NCBI GenBank assembly: GCA_022432975.1
Contig: CM039502.1
Coordinates: 13,919,143 to 13,983,142, forward strand
DNA length: 64,000 bases
Direction: 5' to 3'
Source: Begonia masoniana
Taxonomy: Eukaryota > Streptophyta > Magnoliopsida > Cucurbitales > Begoniaceae
The position numbers and the translations under genes were made by a program. Positions 15,170 through 24,277 of the stretch are shown in pieces. Below the pieces are notes generated by a model that had not been told where the DNA came from, did not search any database, and worked only from the letters and a program-made list of their open reading frames with translations. The number at the start of each line of letters is the position of its first letter. Position 1 is the first letter of the stretch.

Positions 15170-15240
15170 GGCTGCTGCTGCTGCTGCTGCTGCTGCTGAT
15201 GCCGGTGATGGTGGCGAGCCTCACCCTGCACAGAAATCAT
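1034..15240 (-). CDS. SEC: O-GlcNAc transferase SECRET AGENT-like, 5' half (partial)
   Basis: Nine exons with GT-AG borders and consistent phase run on the minus strand: 15240-15006, 14689-14544, 13287-13189, 12125-12075, 11259-11143, 1841-1785, 1651-1532, 1271-1209 and 1112-1034. Together they total 967 nt, or 322 codons. ATG is at 15240. Exon 1 encodes a His/Gln-rich N-terminus with two poly-Q runs. Later exons encode tandem TPRs with motifs such as RPNFCDAWSNLASAYMRKGR, VDAHSNLGNLMKAQG and FPDAYLNLGNVYK. These match the plant O-GlcNAc transferase SEC (GT41 family), which transfers GlcNAc from UDP-GlcNAc to Ser/Thr of nuclear and cytosolic proteins; the TPRs bind substrate. The match is to SEC rather than its paralogue SPY, as I recall the families. 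The remaining TPRs and the catalytic domain lie left of base 1. The intron at 1842-11142 is unusually long because of transposons. No stop is seen in the exons, so this is probably the functional copy. Confidence 0.93.
2585..2853. repeat. Direct repeat of about 120 bp in the SEC intron
   Basis: Two copies, at about 2585-2710 and 2738-2853, share 'tatgcctcct', 'ccaagtgtttctttgaaata' and 'gcataagctgactaactact' in the same order. Upstream sequence (2060-2580) looks like eroded transposon sequence but has no domain I can name. Confidence 0.6.
3082..5330 (-). pseudogene. Decayed Ty3/gypsy gag-protease fragment
   Basis: Read on the minus strand, about 5330-4591 encodes gag pieces: a start resembling 'FDGRLNIDDFLDW', then 'RNFRQRKRTVNDYNEEFYRL' and 'QLIARYIGGLK', which is the retrotransposon gag domain. 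After a hAT insertion (3683-4590) the same element continues with a CCHC zinc knuckle at 3652-3600 (C-FW-C-NQPV-H-LSNK-C). A retropepsin follows at 3451-3113, where the catalytic DSG/DTG is read as DCG in 'MIDCGITKNIVSNALVK' and a later 'HVLLGRPW' is present. Stops and frame breaks separate the pieces. The polymerase is missing. It lies in the large SEC intron, in the same orientation as SEC. Confidence 0.85.
3683..4590. mobile_element. hAT-type non-autonomous element (MITE) inside the gypsy fragment
   Basis: The 908-bp insertion begins TAAGGGTGGAC and ends GCCCACCCCTA, an imperfect terminal inverted repeat. It is flanked by a perfect 8-bp target duplication GTTGCTGA (3675-3682 and 4591-4598), as expected for hAT elements. 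The interior has many 'ggaccg/cggtcc' motifs near both ends and no transposase ORF; the open frames in it look incidental. It splits the gypsy gag. Confidence 0.85.
5874..6152 (+). mobile_element. LTR with primer-binding site, plus strand (5' end of a retrotransposon)
   Basis: A 265-bp LTR (5874-6138) starts TGTTAGAATTTGG and ends ATCCTAACA, with inverted tips TGTTAG/CTAACA. It is followed two bases later by TGGTATCAGAGC (6141-6152), the usual plant primer-binding site complementary to initiator Met-tRNA. A TATA-like 'tctatatatt' lies inside the LTR at about 5951. The downstream leader (6153-6988) is purine-rich with a short open frame at 6371-6715 of no recognisable family, then runs into the N gap, so the rest of the element is not visible. 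Confidence 0.8.
6989..7088. other. Assembly gap (100 N)
   Basis: Exactly 100 N preceded by an 18-T run. A round 100 usually stands for a gap of unknown size, so the length of the SEC intron is uncertain here. Confidence 0.98.
7089..7599. other. AT-rich intronic stretch, no feature seen
   Basis: No exon, terminal repeat or conserved domain seen between the gap and the Copia remnant. Confidence 0.5.
7600..10860 (-). pseudogene. Decayed Ty1/Copia element (gag, integrase, RT remnants)
   Basis: Minus-strand remnants appear in the expected order. Gag lies at about 10860-10400; a piece reads 'VELWETIQKTYRNTIDRAQ', like the Copia gag of the UBN2 type. The integrase C-terminal part is at 8997-8761 ('PNVFGGEDVLIVDYLVNRLP', then 'IFGCASLFHIHSQ'). 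A reverse-transcriptase start is at about 7740-7640 ('FNVKNSILRGELEEEIYVGI'). Many stops and frame breaks interrupt it, and no LTR pair was found. It sits in the large SEC intron. Confidence 0.8.
13712..13819. repeat. Tandem duplication of about 53 bp in a SEC intron
   Basis: The unit containing 'gatccctcaccatctactaa' and 'aaaaatttctagaaatatgc' occurs twice head-to-tail. It lies in the intron between SEC exons 2 and 3. Confidence 0.75.
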
Positions 15241-15432
15241 CTTGCGATCTCTCTAATCCACGATCAAGCTCCAAATAAACACAAAAACGCTTAAAACTCT
15301 TCAGAAAAACAGATCAGACGACATGGACACACTCCATTGGAGCGTTTACAGGGTAGAATTTTCGCTCCGGAATCGGGAACTTCGGAATCCCCCCATAGAT
15401 TTTAAAGAACAAGAGACATGAACGAGGGAGGC

Positions 15433-15440
15433 TATAAATA
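15433..15440 (+). promoter_or_regulatory. TATA-like box in the SEC/LURP divergent upstream region
   Basis: TATAAATA occurs on the plus strand about 190 bp upstream of the SEC ATG; its complement TATTTATA could serve SEC on the minus strand. The same sequence is kept in the duplicate at about 60058-60065. Orientation of use cannot be told from sequence. Confidence 0.4.
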
Positions 15441-15798
15441 GAGTGACGCGGTGGGTAAAAGAAAGAGGAAAAATCAGGACCGTCAACGTGAGCGGTTGAT
15501 TTTCAGCCGTTGGATCATTAATATACTATCAGTTTCTGCCACGTGCTTAACATAAGAAAAATGAGTGAGTTGGAAGTTGGAAGGAACTACTGTACTTTAA
15601 ATTAAAATGAAATGCATTAAAAACTAATTAAGATAATATCTATTAAAAAAAATAGAGAGAATATTAATAATCATTTCTCCTAACATTAAAATAAATCAAA
15701 CAATTATCATTTTAACCCTCTATTATAAATTTTATAATTTAATTTTTTTTATTTTTTTATTTATTTAATTTGACCTTTGGAACACTAATTTAATTTTG

Positions 15799-16242
15799 TG
15801 CGACAGAACTTTAAGCAAAGAAGCTTCTCCTTTGCCTCCATTTCTTAGCCTAGAAACAAAAACTTTCGCAGTATGGATGAAATCTCTTCTGTACCACTCC
15901 AATGGCTTCACCGTCTTCAACTCCAAAGGCGATATTGCATATCGTGTTGATAATTACAAGACCAAGTGTAGTAATGGAGTTCATCTCGTGGATCTTCACG
16001 GCCAAACTCTGTTTTCGATCATTCTCAAAAAGGTAGATGGAAGATCTTTTGTCGTCCCATCCACTGTACATACGATGACAATTTTAAAAAAAACCAGTCA
16101 TACTTCGTCGGAGATGCCTATCGAATTTTCAGCGAAGGTTTTGTCTTCTTCTTTCGAATTTCAGGGTCGTATTTTGTATTTTTCTATTTATTTAGACAAA
16201 ATTAGGGTTGATTCCGAGAAAAGTGATGAAGTTGAGAGATGA
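15799..16242 (+). pseudogene. LURP-one-related (LOR/DUF567) gene fragment
   Basis: An open frame of about 148 codons has no ATG at its start (it opens at a TTG; the first in-frame ATG is at 15872). It contains 'VWMKSLLYHSNGFTVFNSKG', 'AYRVDNYKTKCSNGVHLVDL' and 'HGQTLFSIILKK', the N-terminal strands of the LURP-one-related tubby-like fold. After that point the family's usual sequence is replaced by an unrelated or shifted tail, and the usual length of about 200 residues is not reached. It is therefore probably a truncated or frameshifted copy. It points away from SEC, with about 560 bp between the two starts. A second near-identical copy is at 60424-60867. Confidence 0.65.
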
Positions 16243-16395
16243 GTTTCGCAGAAATTATATGTTTTGGGAAGACGGGAAAGGTACAGATGGAGTGGTTCGG
16301 ATATGAAGCAGAGAAGCCATTTCAGAGTCTATTTTGTAGAAGAGACAAAATGACAGATAACAACACATTCTATCTTCATTTAACTATTTTTTAAT

Positions 16396-17080
16396 GGGAA
16401 ATTACCAATATAACCCTCGAAGCATACGATTTTTTTATTTTAAACCTTAAAGTAATAAATTTAACGAATCAAACATTTACGTATTAAAAACGTAACAAAA
16501 CAAACCCTACCGTCCGTCCGATCTGCGTCCGGTATCCAATTTTGCCAAATATCGGACGGACGGTAAATATATGCGTCCGTCCGTAGCAATTATTTTGCCA
16601 TATACCGGACAGATGGTTAAAAATGGAGTCCGTCTGGTACATTTTACGGATGGACACACGAATAGTCTGTCCGTCCGTAAGATTTGTCGTGACTGTCGAC
16701 GGGCGGATCAGACGGACGCTTAAATAAAGCGTTCGTCCGTGATCTTGTATGTCCGTCCATTTTTGTTAAGACATTTTATAAACGGATGGACATTCTAATT
16801 TAGGGTGAGGTCGGACGGACGCTTAAATACAACGTCCGTCTGATCCCTCGACTTATATCGCATCAGAACCAAAAAACTGATATTTTCACCGCGGCAAAAT
16901 CAATTTTCTCTCAACCTCTTGCAAATTTTCTACAAATTTTTTATCGAAAAACACTTTTAGGTAATAGCTTTATACATTCTGATTGATTTAGTTTAATTTT
17001 TATCGTATATAACTCAGATTTTGTAATCTTCCAGACTATATAACGGACGGAAACACGGAAAGAGCGTCCGTCCGTTCTCC
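16396..17080. repeat. MULE A left terminal inverted repeat with CGGACGGACG arrays
   Basis: About 685 bp matching the reverse complement of 33005-33706. It contains many spaced copies of CGTCCGTCCG/CGGACGGACG in both orientations, separated by 'atataccgga' and 'cttaaata' type spacers. Confidence 0.85.
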
Positions 17081-18409
17081 ATTTTTGCTGAATTGAGATT
17101 GTTTTCCTCTGATTTTCTTTATGTATTCTGAGCGTTATTGTGTTATTTTTTTTGCAGATAATCGTCGTAAATGGCAGGAAGATTAGTTGATGCAGATGAG
17201 CCTGCCGACGTAGAGTGGTATATGGAGGAGCACGGTCCGATATACGGCGATATTCAACCATTTGATCACTTAGATGGTGAAGGAGAAATACAAGTGCATT
17301 TAATATCGCAAACCTTAGACGATGAGTTTCATGAACCGTTTAATTCGGATGATGACGAGGTACAAAGTATACAAGTAAGAGCAGAAAATTCTGTTGATTT
17401 TGTTTTGGGCAGACAATATAGGTCCTTGAAAGCCATTAGAGACAAAGTACAAGATTATTCTTTAAAAAAAGGATTTGATATCAAATTTGTTAAAAGTGAG
17501 AAGAAGAGACTCACGGCAAAATGTAAAGGAGTAGATTGTAATTGGCATTTGCATGCTTCGGTCATGCAAAATAAGTTGACCTTCCAAATAAAGGTCTACC
17601 GTAATGATCACAACTGTGTAAGGACACTTGATAATCGACACGCTTCGTCAAAGTGGTTGGCAACGTATTATTCAGATAGGTTCAAAAGTCAACCTCACTG
17701 GTCCATTCCTGATATTATCGAGACAGTGGGGAAAGAACATAAGGTGAACATTAAGCCAAGTCTTGCGAGAAAAGAAAGAAGCGAAGCTAAAGAACTTAAT
17801 TACGGGAGAGGCGAAGAACAATTCAAACTACTGCGTTCGTACTCAGAAGAAATATTCAGATCAAATTCAGGCAGTACAGTGAAAATACATAGTTACGTGG
17901 TGGGTGAGGGGCGAGATGAGAAGATGATATTTGAAAGAATGTACATATGTATGGCTGCCTATGTGGCAGGTTTGCTGGAACAAGGCAAACCTATTATATG
18001 TTTAGATGGATGTCATCTGAAGGGCTCCTACTCCGTCCAATTACTCACGGCCGTAAGTATTGATGGCAACAATGACGTATATCTCATTGTCGTTGCCAAC
18101 GTGGAGACAGAATGCAAGGACTCGTGGCTGTGTTTTTTGGAGTTATTGCAGGACGATTTAGGCATTGACCGTGGACGAAGATGGACATTTGTGTCGAATT
18201 GAAAAAAGGTATATATTATTATTATTCGAGTGTTGTAGTTATATTGTTTTATGCTGAGTCCGTTTTTCTTTAAAATTTTAGGGATTGTTGGCTGCTGTGG
18301 ACGACACATTTTGTTTAGCCGAACATCGTTTCTGCCAAAGACATATGTATGCAAACTTCAAAGGACGATTTCGACGCATAGCGTGTAGAGATGCGATGTG
18401 GAATGAAAC

Positions 18410-21400
18410 TGTAACGCCCCCGAACCCGCCCTGGCTCGGTGTGCTACTTTGCTAACCAAAACCGTGTTTAAAACGACGTTTAAAATAATTTTCAATAAAT
18501 TTTCGACTCGATTTTCAGGTTTTTCGAACCCTCGGAAAATGTTGGAAAGCGTGCCCAAAATATGTTTAAAATGCGTCGGAAAATGTCGGGTTAAAATAAT
18601 TTGGAATAATAAAAAAAAAATTAAAACAAGTGCTTTGCGCCGATCGATTGCCAGCCTCTCGGGTGCTACAGTACCCGAGAGCATGCTGATCGGTGATCGA
18701 TCGCAGCTGGCGCGCGATCGATACCTCTTTTCCTCCACTTTTTCCGGAGCCAAACACCACCAAAAATTCTAAAATTTTAACCGTACATTCCCGACACCCT
18801 AACCTTCATGTCCCGTAAAAATTTTGGAAAACTGACTTAAAACGGATAATGGGAAAAATAGAGAACGTAAATCCGACGTTATTTATTTTAAAATAAAAAC
18901 GGGTAGTATAACGCCTAAAATTCTATAAACCAAAACCTGAAATCAAAACCGGAAAACATATAGTTTCAAACTACCAGTATGTATACACAAACCAGTTCTC
19001 AAAATCACTGTTCACAATAATCCAAAATACTTACAAAACTATCTACCTCAAAATCACACAACTACCTGAGGAAGTCAATGGCCGAGACGCCCCGACAATA
19101 GCCTGCACCGGCGTACCCCGTACTCCTCCGACTGCTATCTAGTCCTGGGTTGTCTCCTCTACCTCACTTGAGTAATACTCGTCACCTACACCATAGAACA
19201 CAAAAGTAAGTCTAACGCTTAGCAAGTAAGGAAATAATGTACAGTAACACACTGGATGCTCAACTCAATCCTAACATGCAGTTTCTACACACTCTGCTGT
19301 TTTCTTTTCATTCTGGTTGCATTTATCTTTCACTTTCATGTGAATCAAGTAGGCACACGCCCCAACACAATCCAGGACGGCCACGCCTTGACCACGGAGC
19401 GAGATTGGAGGCACACGTCTCAACACAATCTGGGACGGCCATACCGAATCTCCTCCCATCGATCGTAGAATCCTCAGTATGCCTTCAAGCACGAACAGGT
19501 CGAGACATTCATACTCACGACACATTACGTACATTAGCATAGCATCTCTAGTAAAATCCCTCGCGGGGTGCTCCAACGAGCCACTTGCCCGATGAGGCTA
19601 TTCTACTCGAGACCAAGTTGCATATCAATTTTCTTATTACCTTTTATCCTCACCACTCAAACATGCCAAAACACGTGGTTTCGTAGTTAGAAAACAATGA
19701 TGCATAACACACAATGCTTGACACAAAGCAAAACACAACAAACAAGCAAACAATCTCTACCGTTCCATGGTGTAGGCCCGAAGGCAACAAAACACGCATC
19801 CACTACTTACCTGATTGCTCGGCTCTCGATTGCTCACTTCGTCCAACTGAATTAGTCGCTCGACAACCTAATCAGATAGGGAAATTCACTTAGAAAACTA
19901 TTAATAATTTATAAAGGATTTTTCTAACTAAAACTAACAACACATTAGACAACTCACACCCTAAACCCTAAAACCCGATTTTTATGCGCAATTTCTAGCA
20001 TCCAACTTCGAACAACCATAACTTACTCGATTCTCAATGGATTTCGGCTTGCCACCCCAATCCGTAAACCTTTACACGTCTACTATCCATTGAAATACTC
20101 AAAATTACCAACCAAATACATTGGCCAAGTCGGAAATGCAAAAACAGAACCGGTGCACATATTGTACAAAACCGGTTTTTCACAATCTCATTCTCAAACT
20201 CAAATCCATCCTTACATACAACCTAAACTAATCCATCCAATGACTAAACCATGAAATTTAGAAAGAAAACAAGAATTTGTAAGAGAAATTCGGACTTCAT
20301 CACTTAGGGTTTCCAAACCCTAATCAATCTCCACCAAAAACACCTTAAACCTCCAAAAATTAACACCTAATCACATTAAACTAAAAACCCAAGTAAAAGC
20401 TCACCTTAAACCTTGAGAAAGATGATGAAAATGGAGGAGAAACCCTAGCAATAGTGGCTGTGTTTTCGTTGGAAGAGAGGAGAAAGAAAAGGGGTTTTGC
20501 CACTTTTACACCTAACTTTACCATTTTTTTAAACCAACATTTTTTTCTACTTTTAATTTCCTCCACAAATCTCTTTCTTTTTGTAAAAACCACACCTTTC
20601 ACTCTTACTCTTTCTTCTTCAACGTGGAGCTCTCGTTCCCTTCACTTTTCTTCTTCTAAACATTTATTTTTTTCTTACTTTAAATTCTCACATAGTAGCT
20701 TTCTATTGGTTACAATTTGCTCTGACTTTTCAACATACCCTTTTTGAAATTTCAACCATCATTTCCTTCTCCTTTAACTTACAACTTTCTACACTCCATT
20801 CTCAACGTGACATACTCTCATTCCATCATTTTTCTTCACTTTTATTTAATTAAATTTACTTTTACATAAAATTCCATAATAACCAATATTAACAAATCCA
20901 ACTTAATGATTTTCATTACAATTTCACTTCCAATTTCTTTTCTCCATTCAATAGCTTAGAAAACAATTGTAACATTTTCCTACATACTGCCCACACTCTC
21001 CTGGATGGACTTTTAAACACTTAGAACATTGTGGAAAGTTTCTCCTTTGCTTTCGTCGTTGCCTCTTTCCTTCCCTCGGATCATTCAAATTTTCTCCCGG
21101 CCTTTTTATTCCCTGAGGTTGTGAAGAAGATTCTCTCCTGCTCATCTGGGATGTAATTTCATTAAAGTTTCTCCTAGGGTTTTCTACTGACTTAACTCAC
21201 TCCCATTTGGCCTATACTACTTCTATTGTCTTTGCTGCAACCTCCCAGTATGATTTTTATAGTCGTTCAGATATAATCAACCTCTGATTTACTAGTAAAC
21301 CCCACATTTCAGTTTGCAAACAGACAAACTCTGTAAGAAGCTTAACTAACTCTTCAAGCTCGTTTCTAGGTTGTCCTAGTTGTCGTGGGTTCTTCAACAT

Positions 21401-21678
21401 TTTAAATTTCATTCCTGAAAAAGTTAGAAAAATCTAATCTTAGAAAGAAACTAACTAAAAGTAACGAAATACTTACAGTCGGTGAAGAACGTTGCATGGC
21501 GGCCGGCATTGTCGGGTAATCCTTTGAACGTCTCGACCACTTTTGCTCTGATACTAACTTGTAACGCCCCCGAACCCGCCCCGGCTCGGTGCGCTACTTT
21601 GCTAACCAAAATCGTGTTTAAAACGACGTTTAAAATAATTTTCGAGTACCGAGCCAGGGCGGGTTCGGGGGCATTACA
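18410..21678 (-). mobile_element. Rearranged gypsy-type LTR element with two identical U5 ends
   Basis: The insertion has a perfect 5-bp duplication GAAAC (18405-18409 and 21679-21683) and TG...CA ends. Read on minus, 21560 is the end of an LTR followed at 21556-21545 by a primer-binding site (TAGTATCAGAGC, one change from the Met-tRNA type), then a short gag part, then an LTR from about 20945 to 18410. The right tip (21647-21678) is an inverted copy of the LTR's own U5 tip (18410-18441, about one mismatch), so both outer ends are U5. Most of gag and all of pol are missing. The empty site is seen in MULE C near 63040. Confidence 0.85.
20948..21145 (-). pseudogene. Ty3/gypsy gag zinc-knuckle fragment fused to LTR
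   Basis: Minus-strand frame of 65 codons with a basic stretch ('EGKRQRRKQRRNF') and 'CSKCLKVHPGECGQY' then 'CYNC', as in gypsy gag zinc knuckles. Directly after CYNC the frame runs into sequence similar to the LTR about 100 bp inside its U3 start ('TTCTAAGCTATTGAATGG', compare the copy near 44720). The remainder of gag-pol was therefore deleted at this point. Confidence 0.75.
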
Positions 21679-22439
21679 GAAACAAAGGCAACCATAAGGG
21701 AATATTTTGAGATAGCAATAAGGAAAGTGTATGAGCTCAACAAGGATGCCCACGCGTAGCTTCAACGAACACCACCTAGTAGTTGGGCTACTCATGCGTT
21801 TTCACTAATTCTCAAGTGCGACTTTGGCTAGAGCAATTTATGCAAGTCTTTCAATTCAGCTCTATTGCCGGCCAAGGACAAACCGACCCTGACCATATTC
21901 GAGATGATTCGAAAGACCATGATGATCGAATTGTAAAAAAATACGAAGAGATGTTCAAGTCAAACGATGTCCTGTCCTAAGATTAGGAAAAAACTAGAGA
22001 ATCTCAAAGAGTCAGCTCACAGTTGGAGTGCTGAGTTAGTGGGAGATGCACGATTTGAGGTCAACAACGACAACGAACAATATGTCATTGACCTAAATGA
22101 AGGTGTGTGCGCATGTCAGTGGTGGGAGCTTACTGGAATCCCACGTGTTCATGTCATTCCGTGCATTTATTTTATAAGAGAGCCGGTGGAAAATTTCGTT
22201 CATATATACTATCATCGAGATACATATTTGGAGATGTACTCACACTTATTCGTCTCATTAATGGCCAACCAATGTGGCCGGAACCAGAGAATCGGATGCT
22301 AATCGTTCCACCAGACAGAAGGCCCCAACCTGGTAGGCCGAAAAAGAAAACAGTGCGCAATATGGATGAGCCTTCTACGTCGATAATATCTAAGAAGAAG
22401 TCTACGATGTCGTGTGGTAAATGTCAGGGTCAAGGGCAT

Positions 22440-23990
22440 TGTAGGATCGTTATTGTCTAAGAGGGGGGGTGAATTAGAAGTTTCTTAATCTCGTTTAGTA
22501 AGTGTGATAAACAAATTCTCAACTAATTGCTTGCTGATTCAAATAAACAAAGAGAAAGAGAGAAAAACAAACACCGAGAGTTTTTACGTGGTTCGGCCAA
22601 AACCTGCCTACGTCCACGCTTCAAGGTTTCCCCTTTGAATATCCTTAACTTCTCCTCAATGAGAATTCAGATCGAACTTCACAGGCGTCGATATACAGCC
22701 TTACAACTCTGGCTTGAACTTCACGGGCGTCGATCTACAGCCTTACAACTCTTGATTGAACTTCACGGGCGTCAATCCACTACCTTTACACTTTGATTGA
22801 ACTTTACGGGCGTCAATCACAGCCTTTACACTTTTCAGAAAATGGAATTATTGAGTTCAAAAACTACACTCTCTCAAAAGAGATAAATCTCAAGTTCTAG
22901 GGCAGATAGAAAGAGGTATACAGACTTATTGTTAAAAGGCTCGTAGAAGTATCTTTGTTAGAATTGGCAAAAAGTTATTCTTCCGAGCTTCTTTCTGCTC
23001 TTTATACTTTGTCTGTAATCGGCTTCCATCTCTGAAGGCTTCACATCTGAATACGGAAATAGCCGTTGGAAAAGCATCCGTACATCGTGAGCTAGCCGTT
23101 GCCGTTCTGGAGTCACTTTCGTTCGTCGCCATTAAATGGTGGAGTTAAAGCTATGGACGACTATCACTATAGCTAGCAGTCTTTTGAATTTGGCGTTAAG
23201 ACTTTAGATGTTTGTGTCTTTCCTTTGATCGTGGACAAATATGTCTATTTGCTTTCGTGGACGACTGCGTCTTTAACAATCGTGGACGACTGCGTTTGTC
23301 TATGATCGTGGACGAGTGTCACTGTTGCTTCGTGGTATTTTAAATATTTAGCGTTGCTGACGGAAGATATTGTTCAGCGGTGGACTTTGCCTTTGAAGTG
23401 CTAGCTGTGGATAATGAACTTTGTCGTTTAGCTAGCGGTATAAGTTTTTAGGAAGATTCTGCCAGCGGCAGATGTAAACTTTGATTATGGACAACAGCGT
23501 CTCCTTCGAACGTGGACGACTGTCTTTCCTTCGAGCGTGGACGACAGTCTTTCCTTCGAGCGTGGACGACTGTGTCTGACTTGTCGGTGGACGTTTGAAT
23601 CTGATTTGAAGCCACCTGTCTTTCACGTGACATTTTAACTCTCACGTAGAACATTTCTGATTTAACGTCACCTGACTTTCACGTGGAGCTGTGGACGACT
23701 GAACTCACTACTTTGACTTTGGACGATTGAATCTGGCTGAAGTCACCTGATTCTCACGTGACACTTTGGACGATTGCTTTCCACAGATTACTACATTAAA
23801 TTCTATCTTCTTTCACATGGACGATTGTCTGTGGACTTAAAAACACTTAACCAAAAATTCATTAAAAAACTTAATACCCTATACAAAGGGCATTTTCAGA
23901 AAAACACAGAATTACACTTATCAGATCACAATTTCATATTAAACTTAATCATCAAAAACATAATTACTTAAAACGTATTTTAAGCTAACA
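22440..23990 (-). repeat. Copia LTR (3' in element orientation)
   Basis: Pairs with 29006-30550. Both LTRs carry repeated 'cgtggacgact' motifs (about 23250-23580 here) and 'cttcacgggcgtc' motifs (about 22700-22820). Confidence 0.92.
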
Positions 23991-24006
23991 ATCTCCCCTT
24001 TTTTTA
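23991..24006 (-). promoter_or_regulatory. Copia polypurine tract
   Basis: On the minus strand AAAAAAAGGGGAGAT directly precedes the 3' LTR, the expected plus-strand primer site for retrotransposon replication. Confidence 0.8.
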
Positions 24007-24277
24007 TGATGACAAAATATGAAATGATTAACTTTATTCTCCCTCATAATTTTCTCAGAATAATCTCCTAACTTTTCTAACTCCCCCTTACTCTATGCAT
24101 GTGTATCATTCACAATCCTTCTCTCCCCCTTTGACATTATCAAAAAGAAACAGTAAAAAGCAGTCATTGACACAATATTTGTATATTGAAGAAATTTGAA
24201 AATCAGGGTATCAAACAAAAAATAGGTACCACTCGGGAATCCAAAAAGAATTGTCTACTAAAAAAAATATCTCCTAT

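Noticed and set aside
18410..21678. A DNA transposon with 31-bp terminal inverted repeats
   Set aside because: The 5-bp duplication, TG...CA ends, primer-binding site, gag knuckle and related solo LTRs show an LTR element with a rearranged end.
22932..23132. Repeated short frames in the Copia LTRs (also 29457-29657, 23432-23654 and 29957-30179)
   Set aside because: Chance frames in non-coding LTR sequence, present twice because the LTRs are repeated.
23250..23600. CRISPR-like array of GTGGACGACTG units
   Set aside because: Plant nuclear DNA, uneven spacing, present in both LTRs; ordinary LTR repeats.
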